DNA of 64,000 bases from Mesostigma viride (taxonomy: Eukaryota; Streptophyta; Mesostigmatophyceae; Mesostigmatales; Mesostigmataceae): the NCBI GenBank assembly GCA_009746045.1, contig RPFO01001284.1, positions 126,001 through 190,000 on the forward strand, in the 5' to 3' direction. Positions 10,203 to 20,841 of this stretch are shown piece after piece. The position numbers and the translations under genes are program-made. The notes below the pieces were generated by a model, which saw only the letters and a program-made list of their open reading frames with translations, made no database searches and was not told the DNA's origin. The stretch's first letter is position 1; each line of letters begins with the position of its first letter.

Positions 10203-11100
10203 GCTTCTATTTGTGGCATTTTGAGCGTCCTTCGCTTTGTAAAGCCCGCCATCATTAGAACTTTCAATTTGCAGTTGCACGAACTGGTATGTTGCATCTT
10301 CTTGCGTAGCAGCTATGCCTTGTAGGCTAGTATGCTCACCTATACATCTATTCAAAATATGGTGTGCGCCACCAGCCTTGCATTCCCTTTCACTTTAGTT
10401 TCCCTTTCTATGCCTGCATTGGGAGGCATGCATGACAAGCATTGGCATGCTTCACGCTAAGTGCGTGTTTGCAACCCTTTGCCTATTGTCAGCCAGCTTG
10501 ACCCTGTGCCTTTTATTTTTTCTGTGTTTACGAATAGCAAATTCTATTGCGTAGCTACAGTAGGTTTGTGGCTTCGTTTATGCTCTGACTGTGGTTTTGT
10601 TCCTTACGCCATCCCTAGTTGGTGGCCGCTTACTTTGCAATGGGAGGGGGATGCCAGGTCAAGCTCATGGAAATTTTTCGTAGAATTTCTTTCAAACTCA
10701 GTTCCTTGACAACACAACATGTTGCCCCGTGCGGTGGCCTTGTTATGCTCCTTTGATGGTGCTTGATCATTTTGCAGGAAAGCGCACCATGAGGCGAACT
10801 GAAGAACGATGGAGTAGCAATCATGGAGAGAAGGATTCTTCGTTCGTCGAGGATAGCCCCTAAGTTGAAGTAGCATTTCGTAGTCCCTTGATTGCTCCTG
10901 ATGTATGGGACTCCGGCATGCCATCGGTTTCTAAAGGACTATATTGCATCAATGACAAAGTCCTTGTAGGCGTGCGCTTGCACGCCATGCAAGGTGAGCT
11001 CATGCTTGCTGAGCTCACGCAGTTGTCCTCAACTTCTCAGTTTTCTCCAAGTTAATCATGCCAATATTACATTGAATAAAGGTGCATCATTCATTGTTTG
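10203..11100. other. Flank right of the LTR element, no gene recognised
   Basis: This continues the sequence interrupted at 1700. Several short frames exist but none has a domain, and I see no repeat structure. Confidence 0.4.
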
Positions 11101-11149
11101 GGCCTAAACTGACTTGTTGTCGGTTCAGCCCTTGTATTTTTTACCACTT

Positions 11150-11465
11150 TTGTGCTCGTCGTGGTGTTCTTTTACCACTTTGGCCACTTTTACCACTTTT
11201 TACCACTTTTTACCACTTTTTACCACTTTTTACCACTTTTTACCACTTTTTACCACCTTTTCCCACCTTTTCCCACCTTTTCCCACTTTTACCACCTCCG
11301 TTAGGTGGTAAAGGTCGCTTTAGGTGGTATTTTTTATCACTTTTTATCACTTTTTATCACTTTTTACCACTTTTTATCACTTTTTACCACTTTATACCAC
11401 TTTTGGGTGGTAAAAAGTGATAAAAAGTTGTAAAAAGTGATAAAAGTGGTATTTTTTACCACCCC
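11150..11465. repeat. TTTTACCAC / TTTTATCAC short tandem array with inverted arm
   Basis: Repeats of about 10-11 bp (CACTTTTTAC and variants) run from about 11155 to 11405, then the complement (GTGGTAAAAAGTGATAAAAAG) runs from about 11406 to 11463. The two parts can pair into a long hairpin. It lies beyond the 3' end of the DIRS-like element and could be part of its terminal region. Confidence 0.75.
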
Positions 11466-11824
11466 TGAGTTCCTAGTGTGGCCAAAGTTTTGGCCACTAC
11501 TGATCCGGATCAGGCCGCACCGGCCTCAAAAGGTATGTCACGTGAACCCAATAACCTAGCTATAGCGGCTACCCTTCCATCTCACTATAAAGAAACTATG
11601 TTCAGAGAACCACGATTCTAGTAACCGTGGAACTCCAGGGTAACCAGACTCTTTATTAAAACAATGAGTGGAGCACATACAAAAGGCAGGCCACATCCCA
11701 GCCGCCGATGCTCATGGGAACACTTATTGCTTGGCAAAGGCTAGCCTTACCCTTATATCCCTCCCTGGCGATCCATGCCAGGGGCAAAGAACCTAGCATA
11801 ATAACATAGAAATGAACAACCAAA

Positions 11825-12741
11825 CTAGGTGGAGGGCAATTTCAAAATAGCCCGCCAGGCCCGAGGGGGGCAGGCGGCCATGGCCCGAAGAAGAACCTCA
11901 GACAGCTCCACCTCCAAACTGCGGTGCAAGTGCACATAATGGGCAACCGTGGAGCTGCTAAGCCAGCGCCCCCGGCCCTGGATGTCCCCCATGCTGCGAC
12001 CCGCGAGGAAATCATGAGTGGCACCCCCATGCCGCAGCCCGTGAATGGTGAAAATCTGGGCGACCCCCAAGAAGGCCTGAGTCGCATCCTGCCAAATGCG
12101 CCTGAATTGCGGGTAGGTGAAAGGGAACACGGTCTCCCAAGCGTGCTTAGGTACCCGCGATGCAGTGACGGAGGATGGTTTCAGACATCGCATCTTCTAC
12201 CACCACTGACTGAGTCTTGCCCTTAAAGGTCTTGGTAGACCTCAGCAGTAGGGCGCCCCGTTGAGCCGGCCCAAGCCGAACGTCAGGCTGGAGGCGCACA
12301 TGGCCAACACGGAGGTTCAGCGCCTCCGAGATTCGCAGGTAATGGCGGAACACGATGACCACCAGCAGGCCCGCAAGGCGCTGACCTTGCATGACCATCG
12401 TGCTGGCAAGTGCAAACGCTGCTTCCCATGGAATGGGAGGAGGGGCACGGGGGGGCACAAGTGTTTTCCACCCAGCGAGGACGCCACAGGCCAAGTCCCA
12501 CCGCTTCACCATACCGGGATAATAAAGTTGCAACCCCATCAAGGCATTGACACACGTTTAATTGGCGGCTGTACCCCCGAAAATGAGCCCAGGCGACATA
12601 CGCACAAAATGTCTCCTCAAGGGTGTCAGCTCGTGACGATGACCTGTCCGCCCGCCCACCAGCCTCCCACCAAGTCAAGAGGGAATCAAGACCACGACGG
12701 TAGGCCAGCAAGGTAGCCGGCTTCACTTTCCCCTCTAGCAA
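11825..12741 (-). pseudogene. DIRS-type tyrosine recombinase, frameshifted
   Basis: The recombinase would integrate a circular cDNA. Three overlapping frames cover it: 12741-12283 (N-terminal helical part, TLLAYRRGLDSLLTWW), 12542-12147 (FRHYLRISEALNLR, first catalytic Arg, then LLRSTKTFKGKTQSV with the Lys hairpin), and 12193-11825 (HGLRHGGATHDFL with His-x-x-Arg, GRGRW, and SSTVAHYVH with the nucleophile Tyr). All signature residues of the family are present, but two frame changes are needed, near 12540 and near 12190. Confidence 0.87.
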
Positions 12742-13564
12742 TGGAAGATAGCTATAACAGGTGCAGGGGGCCCCGGGTTAGGATGGATGCCTTTCGCGGT
12801 CAGGTCGCGCACCCAGCCTGCCAAGAAAGTCGCCATGGACTGGCCGCGAGAAACGCAATCGGCTGGTTGAAGTGCACTCGGCGTCCACACCCACTGGGAA
12901 CGACTCCCAGTGGCGAGGGTCAGCGCGCACAAGCGGCGGCACTGCTTGTTGAGCTTGTGGGACGATCGACCGCCCCTTAGCCAAGCAGCCCAATGCCGCG
13001 GTGGAGTCCACCAACCTCACCACCCGCTTGCCTCGGTTTGCCAAGCTGCGCGCACTCCTCTCCACGCCCTTCACTGCAGCCCGCACCTCCTTCTCGTTGA
13101 TGAGCATCCCCGGATCCCGCCAACGACTCCTGACCCCAACCCGCCATTGCTGGCTAGTGATTGCTTGACAGTTGCGCCCGCGCGCTCAGTGGCCTAGGGC
13201 CAGCGTAGGCCACCTCGCTTGGTATGAGCAAAGTCGGGTACCCCCGCACCTCTCGTGCCCTCGCCAGCTCCGTCACATCGCACGGCTCCATGGTTGCGTA
13301 CACGACACCTTGCCCGTAGGTGGACGCGTCAGATGCAACCACCTCACGTGCCAAAGGTGCGCTTCGGTCAACCCTTAGCATGGGAGCCAAGGCCAGGGCG
13401 CACTCTAACTCCTCCCGCACCCCGGCCCACAGCACCCAAGATCGCTGCCCCCACCCTTGCAGGCTGATGAATTCGAAACATTGCTGCCAAATGGACAAGC
13501 AGCTGCGGCTTAACATCTGCAGCCACAACCACCGCAAGATGGCAGCCACTGTCATGTTCCTCAT
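12735..13564 (-). pseudogene. DIRS-type RT connection and RNase H, frameshifted
   Basis: Three frames on the minus strand carry the pieces: 13564-13154 with EVVASDASTYGQGVVYA (first Asp), 13107-12778 with INEKEVRAAVKG (Glu) and VVRLVDSTAALGCLAKGRS (Asp), and 12932-12735 with WVWTPSALQPADCVSRG (last Asp, as in the WVPS-x-N-PADxxSR motif of this family). The four acidic residues are intact although the frame is not. The domain lies directly upstream of the recombinase. Confidence 0.82.
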
Positions 13565-13596
13565 TCATTAATGAATTAATTAATGAGGAACATGAC
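13551..13596. repeat. AT-rich palindrome at a transposon end
   Basis: GTCATGTTCCTCATTCATTAAT (13551-13572) pairs with ATTAATTAATGAGGAACATGAC (13575-13596) with two mismatches around a GA centre. The right arm is the outer end of the 13586-20517 transposon. The left arm looks like a second copy of that end in the opposite direction. Confidence 0.8.
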
Positions 13597-13765
13597 TCCA
13601 TTGGGAGTACATGTGGCACATATCCCTGAAAAGGGGCATATGGCCTTAAATACATTCTGGGCTACTTGATCCTTGCGAGGGTAGGATGTAATGTCAGTAA
13701 ACTACACCTGCTCCAGGTGCATGAAGTGCACCTGCGCCACCATGATGTACAGGGGCAGCTCACGT

Positions 13766-14001
13766 AGGTGGGACGCGAGTGGAACACTTTTCACCTAGGA
13801 GAGACACCAGGTTCAGGTACGTGGAACAGCCATGTTTCAGGTATTCATGTAAGTGGGACAGGGTAGCTTTCAAAATTCAGTGTGGTGGGACAGTTACATG
13901 TTCAAAATTCAGGTCGGTGGGACAGGCAAATTTTCAATTACATGTAGGTGGGACACATGTTCATACACATACAAAACACAGGTTGGTGGGACATGTCCCA
14001 C
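13766..14001. repeat. Subterminal GGTGGGAC array, left
   Basis: About seven copies of G(G/T)GGGAC(A/G) or GTGGAAC occur at spacings near 30 bp (about 13766, 13822, 13855, 13885, 13917, 13947, 13985). The last forms a palindrome, GGTGGGACATGTCCCACC, at 13984-14001. Regularly spaced subterminal motifs are typical transposase-binding sites, which is an inference here. Confidence 0.7.
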
Positions 14002-14411
14002 CGAGTTGTGTGGCATGGATGTGTAACACCTATAATGCGCTAGTTTCAGCTATACTGTCTGCACTCGTTTCAGTGCTATATAAACTGTGTCGGAAAGGTC
14101 ACGGCAAGCCCTACCTAGCCTATTCAAGGTGTGCCAGAAATACGGCAGGCGGGTGCGATTATTAATGACGCAACCGGCAACCCTAATACCTCCGTTTACA
14201 ACATGATGGCCAGATATTAAAAACATGAAGGGCAGTTGGGCCCACAGGGAAAAGTCTACATCGCAACAAGGCACCATGCGACTCCGTAGTCAGCGATCAC
14301 AAACGTTTGCTTCACCCTTTCCGTGCGCTTCTGCTCATGCTGTTTAGGGTACCTGCACATAAGAAACGTGCCAAGACACACAACCACACACCATAATAAT
14401 GCATTACAAAT

Positions 14412-14560
14412 GCGAAGTACAATGTTGTTGTTGTTGGTGGTGGTTGTTGTTGTTGTGGTGGTGGTGGCGGCGGCGGCGGCGGTACATGGTGGTGGTGGGG
14501 GTGGGGGTTGGGGTGGGGGTGGGGGTGTGGGGGTGTGGGGGGTGGGGGGTGCGTCCCTGT
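14412..14560. repeat. TTG/GTG/GGC trinucleotide and G-rich tract
   Basis: TTGTTG, GTGGTG and GGCGGC runs pass into GGGGGTG runs on the plus strand. It is low-complexity DNA able to form G-quadruplexes. Frames through it are artefacts of the repeat. Confidence 0.85.
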
Positions 14561-14599
14561 GTTGTGGTGCGTGTGCGTGTGACAGTGCATATGTACGCG

Positions 14600-14680
14600 T
14601 GATGTGTGATGGGTGATGTGTGATGTGCGATGTGTGATGGGTGATGTGTGATCGATGTGTGATGTGTGATGTGTGTGTGC
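14600..14680. repeat. GTGATG(T/G) short tandem repeat
   Basis: Units of TGTGATG and GGTGATG repeat irregularly about ten times. No function is suggested. Confidence 0.75.
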
Positions 14681-14882
14681 TCATACGCCTACTAATATGT
14701 TGGCCCATTTGATCATGCCGACGTGACCTGTCGCATGTGTGCGGTAGACATATGTACTGCATGCTACCTAGTCACACATGGCATGGGTTTGCAGAGTTAC
14801 ATACAGAGTGTACATTCTTGTCACATAAATGGTCCAGTATATCTTGGAGCCAAATGCATGCAACCCATGCAACGATACTTAC

Positions 14883-15160
14883 TTGACCACCATGCGCCAG
14901 TGGTTGTCATACTTCTTTGCATACGGGTCCTGTGGGTCAGGGTTTCCGTAGTACGTCAGGCCGTCACCATACAAGGTGAAAACCTGGTATTTGGCCCAGT
15001 CCGCCGTTGTCAGCACCTCGGCATGCTTTGCCACAGTGCGCTGTGGCGGAAGCTCGAGAGGAGGGAGAGAAGGCTTGGACTTTTTCTTGGCTGGGCGGGT
15101 GGCCTGATCCGTTGGTGGTGGTGCTCCCGCGGCTGGGTTGCCGACCCCTGCTGCCCCCAC
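14883..15160 (-). CDS. Exon of transposon-borne protein, function unknown
   Basis: The minus-strand frame runs from a plausible acceptor (CCGACCAG before 15160) to a consensus donor (CAA/GTAAGTATC after 14883). It encodes a basic, Pro-rich start and then TTADWAKYQVFTLYGDGL followed by a YYGNPDPQDPYAKKY stretch. I do not recognise the domain. It follows the HTH exon at 15550-15852, from which it would be separated by an intron of about 389 bp. Both exons probably belong to one transposon gene, although the acceptor is not certain. Confidence 0.5.
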
Positions 15161-15549
15161 CTGGTCGGCTGCCCCCCCCTTCCCACCACGTCAGCTGCCT
15201 CACATCCGGCCTTGTCCCAGGTTGCCTTCACTGCTCCAGCCTTCTTGCATCATGAGCAATATCTTTCAAATAAAGGGGGGGCAGCTGGGATATCGCCAAG
15301 AAATGAGCAAGACTGCTAGTTTCCAACCCTTACATAATTCATGATCACCCGTTGCTGGGTGGTTACGCTGCATCATTTGGCTGCATGCAACGAAGAAGAC
15401 CATTACATACTTTCGGCTCTTCCACGTCAAATTCTCACGGGGCCGGGCTGCATGCATACTCATGAAACAATCGAAACTCAGCAAACTAGTGCGACATGTA
15501 CAAAATGCAGCAGGAAAAATACCGACAATTATGATGGAAATAAACTTAC

Positions 15550-15852
15550 GCGCACAAGCGCGCGGTTGACCATGTACCCCTTGCTCCGATACTCGCGAAT
15601 CTCAGTGGCCACCTCTTTCTCCACCAAGGGAAACTTGGCCGTAGTCGGGTTTCTGACACGACTTGGGCACTTCTTCCCCGCTAGCTTGGGGTTGTCTGCT
15701 GCAGCCTTGATGGCCGCCTCCTCTGTGAGCATGCGGTTGAAGGTTGAAATCGGGATGGGGGGGTCGCTAGTTTTGCAGAATTGGCGCTGCGACAATCCGC
15801 TCTCGTGAAAGGCGTCCAGAATCTTCCGCTTGGTGCGCATATCCCTGAACAT
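15550..15852 (-). CDS. HTH DNA-binding exon, CENP-B/Tc5/pogo-like
   Basis: The 101-codon minus-strand frame contains KRKILDAFHESGLSQRQFC, a psq-like helix-turn-helix, and then FPLVEKEVATEIREYRSKGY, which resembles the second HTH of CENP-B and pogo/Tigger transposases (family pattern FP-x-L-E-x-x-L-x-x-W-I). It ends at a good donor (GC/GTAAGTTT after 15550) in phase 0. A catalytic DDE domain is not visible nearby. It may be the N-terminal exon of a decayed transposase or a domesticated DNA-binding protein. A further frame upstream (to about 15995) could be a 5' exon, but its splice phase does not fit. Confidence 0.6.
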
Positions 15853-16375
15853 GTAATTTCATCTCGCGGCGCACGGCTTACTTTTTCGCCCTTGTCAGCT
15901 GGTTTGTCGGAGTTAACCAGCCCCGCTTCTGATGCCGTGGTTAGCCCTGCCTGTCGTAGTTGCTTTTCCCTCGTCCTCGGTGACATGCGGCACAAGAAAG
16001 CTTGCAGGTCCAGACCTGCGGGGGCCGGGCATCACGCGAGCCGCCGACAGCTGGCCCTGCGGATGATGGACTGCACTCCGGCTCGCCTGACCCGCTCGCC
16101 ATAGCGGCTCACCGTATATAGTTAGAGACCTCAGACCACGGATGCAGTCACGTGTTCAATAATTAGTTAATTGATCATTAACTGATGCAGCTGACTAGCA
16201 CTCTCTAACAAAAGTCACGTGCCAACGTACTGTACGTAGCCAGCGTGTGCCTCTCTCACCTCCTTACAGTATACCATGTTAATTACGCCGGCAGAAGGGG
16301 AATTCATAAGGTGGGGCGCCTACAGTGCCACGTGTACTGATGTACGGTTATTGTGGATGCGACAGCCCACCGACC

Positions 16376-16760
16376 AACACAGCAAGGTGGGCCACCTGTT
16401 CCACGTACTCAGATTTTGGAAGAGCCAGTCCCACCAACGCAGCAACTCAACGCAGCAAGGTGGGGCACCTGTTCCACGTACTCAGATTTTGGATGGGACT
16501 GTTCCACCTACGCAGCAAGGTGGGCCACATGTTCCACGTACTCGGATTTTGGATGGGACTGTTCCACCTACGCAGCAAGGTGGGGCACCTGTTCCTCGTA
16601 CTCAGATTTTGGATGGGACTGTTCCACATACGCAGCAAGGTGGGCCACATGTTCCACGTACTCGGATTTTGGATGGGACTGTCCCACCTACGCGGCAAGG
16701 TGGGGCACCTGTTCCACGTACTCAGATTGTGGTTGAGACCGTCCCACAGGCGCATACAGC
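16376..16760. repeat. 60-bp tandem array with GGTGGG and GTTCCAC motifs
   Basis: Units starting CAGCAAGGTGGG occur at 16380, 16453, 16513, 16573, 16633 and 16693; after the first, the period is exactly 60 bp. Each unit contains GGTGGG(G/C)CAC(C/A)TG, CCACGTACTC and GATGGGACTG. The motif is related to the GGTGGGAC arrays at the transposon ends. Frames across it exist because 60 is a multiple of three. Confidence 0.9.
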
Positions 16761-17034
16761 CCACTTCCACGGCTACGTGGTACGCGAACCGTCCCACTTT
16801 CACGGCTAAGTGGTACGCGAACCGTCCCACTTTCACGGCTACGTAGTACGCAAACGTCCCACTTCCACGTGGTGTGGGAACAGCCCAAGTACCCGTGAGG
16901 CGGTGTACTGTACTGTGTACATATACACACAAGTGGTCACATATCACTACCAAGACCTATATTTCACTACACCGCACATACGTATTGTATATCAAGTAAC
17001 GTGCGTGTTTGCAACTTGCCCGTTGAAACTCTAC

Positions 17035-17235
17035 GGCGGAGCCAATTTTCGGAAGAACCTCACCCTTATGCTTGCAAATTCGGGACAAATTCGGTGGATG
17101 GATGGATGGATGGATGTATGTATGGATGGATTGACGGATTTTCATCCCCTATTCCTATGTTTTCTCACGTGTACGGCCTTATAAGCTTCGCCAATTCTGG
17201 CGAACCTAACGGTTCTTCCGAAAATTGGCTCCGCC
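17035..17235. mobile_element. 201-bp MITE-like element with 25-bp perfect inverted repeats
   Basis: GGCGGAGCCAATTTTCGGAA at 17035 begins a 25-bp arm that is repeated as a perfect reverse complement at 17211-17235. The interior is a GGAT microsatellite (17094-17135) and AT-rich sequence. No clear target duplication is visible. It lies inside the larger 13586-20517 transposon. Confidence 0.8.
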
Positions 17236-17344
17236 TGATAATTCGACGTGGCTTTATTATCAGGTATCGTTAACTGCATAAATACTTGCACTACGTGAGC
17301 AGCTAGCGGTACAATATAGCTTGTTTTTCTTCTTGAAACAATGG

Positions 17345-17863
17345 ATTAAAGCGCTTCATCATGGTTCAGAGGCAGATTCGGAGGCTGCTTATGAGGCAGC
17401 TTCCGGGGCCTCTACACCGGTGAAGGTCCAGCCCAGCGTTGATGTTGATGATGAGTTGAACTCCACCCCAGACCTAGCGTCCTCTACAAATGATGAGGAC
17501 ATAAGTACCAAGGCATCGCCTTCAGGTCTTACAGTGATCCAGGAAGAACAACCAGCTTCTGCATCCTTGGCTTCTGAGACTCACAACCGGCAAGGGAATG
17601 AAGCGGAGGCCGTTTTGGCAAGAACAGATTCCGGGGGGTCTTCAGATTCCGGGGATTCGGAGAAGTTTTGGTAGCTGGTGCGCACCCAGAAAGGCATTCT
17701 CTTACCGACCAAGAAGCCGGGGCAGTTTCTACACGTCGCAGCTGGTTCAAGCTCTGAGCCCAGCGATTCAAGTTCTGAGGATAATGAAGGGAATTCCAGT
17801 GACGAAGAGTGGTCCGTGGACGTCAGCTCTGGTCAACCCGATGTCGGTTCTTTGCAAATATGA
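17345..17863 (+). CDS. Acidic Ser/Asp/Glu-rich frame with one in-frame TAG
   Basis: One forward frame runs through 17345-17863, broken only by TAG at 17672-17674. It encodes SEADSEAAYEAASGAS, later GGSSDSGDSEKFW, then after the stop SSSEPSDSSSEDNEGNSSDE. Composition stays acidic and Ser-rich on both sides of the stop, which argues that both halves are coding. It may be one or two exons of a transposon or host gene. There is no recognisable domain. A GTAG...CCCAG pair around the stop would give an intron of only 19 bases, which is too short to trust. Confidence 0.4.
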
Positions 17864-17869
17864 CTGAAC

Positions 17870-18640
17870 ACAGGTGCGTGATTCAGAATCCTTCCAATCA
17901 CGAATCCCGTTGCTGGGTTCCCCATGATGGCCATTGTGCTGATGCTTAAAGGGTTTTCGCATGAGTAAATGTGAGGCCATGTGCATTATAACCGCGTTGT
18001 TCAGTTTGGGGTAATTCCAAGTGTGGGCACAAAGTTTGCGCATTCATTCATTGTGTTCATGTAGTTCTGTTTTGTGCAACCATGCACTACATGCAGGCTG
18101 CAGGCTAGGCGTATTGTGTTGATGGACAGTTTTTTGCAAGCACGATCGAATGCGAGGCCTTGTGAATTTTAATACCTGCGTGGACGTCATAGGCAATCAT
18201 GCATACATGGGCGTGTGCATAATAAAAATGCTGTCAATTTTCACAACCATACACGTGCAGGCACACACATGGCCGTGTGGATGATGTGAAATTTTTTGCC
18301 ACCATGTATATGCATGGCCATGAGGTGCGGCATGGTTATTCATGATTCCTTACTTGAAAATCTGGCACCCTTTTTACACCATTACAACAACCATGGATGC
18401 ATTCTCTTGCCCACATCTTGCTAGCACGGTAATTGTTTGAGTCAATCTTTTATGATCCTAATCCAAAGCTTCCGAGTTATGACGTGGTTGTACATGTGCA
18501 TCACTTGGATTATGGCGATTGCAGACCCAGTCATCAAGTTTCGCACGTACGAGCGCTTGGCTGACCTGGAGCCTGTTGTCTTGTACATGATTGCCCGAAT
18601 TCTCCCGATTTCTGGCCTGCGCAGGTTGTCTCCTTGATGA
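17870..18640. other. No gene recognised inside the transposon
   Basis: The sequence is of mixed composition with several GTGCATG and CATGCA runs. A segment near 18590-18640 (GAATTCTCCCGATTTCTGGCC...) recurs near 41600-41655, so a short dispersed repeat is present. Nothing else is clear. Confidence 0.4.
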
Positions 18641-18702
18641 TGGCGGTGGCGACTGCACCACGATGTCATTTCTTATCGTGGTGTTGTTATGTTGTTGTTA
18701 TA

Positions 18703-18895
18703 TGGTGGGGTGGGTGGGGGTGGGGGTGGGGGTGGGGTGGGGGTGGGGGTGGGGGTGGGGGTGGGGGTGGGGGTGGGGGTGGGGGGGGGGGGTGGGAAGT
18801 GGGGGGAAGTGGGGTGAAGTGGGGTGAAGTGGGGTGAAGTGGGGTGAAGTGGGGTGAAGTGGGGTGAAGTGGGGTGAAGTGGGGTGGGGGTGGGG
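18703..18895. repeat. GGGGGT and GGGGTGAAGT tandem tracts (G-quadruplex prone)
   Basis: About fourteen GGTGGG/GGGGGT units (18703-18798) are followed by about nine copies of a 10-bp unit GGGGTGAAGT (18800-18885) on the plus strand. Four or more G-runs in close series are the sequence requirement for G-quadruplexes. Confidence 0.92.
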
Positions 18896-19147
18896 GGTTC
18901 TAACCCCACCCCCATGCATCATATAACAATAACAATGTTGTCATACAAATCTGCAAGAACTACCATATTTGCACTTGATTGATTCAATTTCCAGCGTATT
19001 ATCGGTTGCACACAGATCAAGTGTCCCTACGCCATGAGCAAACGTGCAGAATAGGTAGCATGCCCCATAGGAGTAATAGGGACATGTATGTATAACATAT
19101 GTAGGAGTATGACACATAGAGCCCATATGTGCGTAGCCACTACATTC

Positions 19148-19365
19148 AGGAAGGTGGGACACATAGAAACATACAGTTAGGTGGGACACAGCTTCAAGTT
19201 CGGGTAGGTGAGACAGACCTGTATCACAAATGCCGGTAGGTGGGACACCATGTTTTTCCAAATTCAACAAGGTGGGACATAATTTCAGTTAGGTGGGACA
19301 CCTGAACATGTCCCGCTTTGCTGAATTTGTCCCACCTACCGGAGTTGGAACACTGTCCCACCTAC
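19148..19365. repeat. Subterminal GGTGGGAC array, right
   Basis: AGGTGGGACA-type motifs occur near 19151, 19180, 19207, 19240, 19270 and 19290, spaced about 30 bp, and then the complement GTCCC(A/G)C(C) occurs near 19308, 19330 and 19351. The array mirrors the left one and ends in the shared CCTACGTGAGCTGCCCCTGT block. Confidence 0.7.
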
Positions 19366-19590
19366 GTGAGCTGCCCCTGTATCAGAGCACAAAGGAGCCA
19401 TGCCCTAGCCTTTGTATAGCCATGCTGATCTTCCACCCCATGCCAGGTGAGGCCCCCCTTGAGCTCAGAGAGATCATGGTGGTGCAGGTGCCTTTGTCCA
19501 CCTAGCTAGAGGAGGTGTAGTTTACATCCTACCGTTGCAGGAAGTTGCCTATAATGTATTAAAAGTCATATGCCCCTTCTCAGGGGTATG

Positions 19591-20490
<900 letters not shown>

Positions 20491-20534
20491 TACATGTACT
20501 CCCAGAGTTATGTTCCTAATTTATTTATTAATTA

Positions 20535-20810
20535 ATGTGTCTTGCATATTGCATTAACTGAGACAATGGTGACATGTGTTCCGACCACAATACAACAGTT
20601 GGGACATGTCATGCTGGCAAGGATGATGCATTATCAGAATTTAGCCCAGCGCTGCCTATGCAGAGAGTCACTCTCTGATGAGAAGCCATGCCCTAGCCTT
20701 TGTATAGCCATGCTGATCTTCCACCCCATGCCAGGCCCCCCTTGAGCTCTGAGAGATCATGGTGGTGCAGGTGACCTTGGTGCACCTACAGCTGTAGAGC
20801 AGGCTGCGTG
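20535..20810. repeat. Second, partial copy of the transposon-end family
   Basis: GCCATGCCCTAGCCTTTGTA at about 20687-20706 and the following CATGCTGATCTTCCACCCC block repeat the sequence at 19399-19460. The segment ATTTAGCC...CTATGCAGAGAGTCACTCTC near 20640-20675 matches, in reverse complement, the copy near 36700-36760. This is a fragment of the same dispersed family. Confidence 0.7.
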
Positions 20811-20841
20811 GAAAGTGGGGGGGGCGTCTCGTGGGATAACC

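Larger units (their letters stand above)
11825..13564 (-). mobile_element. DIRS-like retroelement remnant (RNase H and tyrosine recombinase)
   Basis: Read on the minus strand, this stretch gives an RT connection, an RNase H and then a tyrosine recombinase, the order of DIRS/PAT/Ngaro-type elements, which integrate with a recombinase in place of a DDE integrase. The coding sequence needs several frame changes. The RT palm is absent: the coding similarity ends at about 13564, exactly where the AT-rich inverted repeat and the next transposon begin. The copy is therefore truncated and decayed. Confidence 0.85.

Noticed and set aside
14256-14762. Minus-strand His/Thr/Pro-rich frame
   Set aside because: It is the complement of GTG/GGT microsatellites and GTGATG repeats, with no domain.
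17672-17674. Alternative genetic code with TAG as a sense codon
   Set aside because: The well-supported coiled-coil gene at 49402-51571 ends with TAG, and only one frame would need reassignment.
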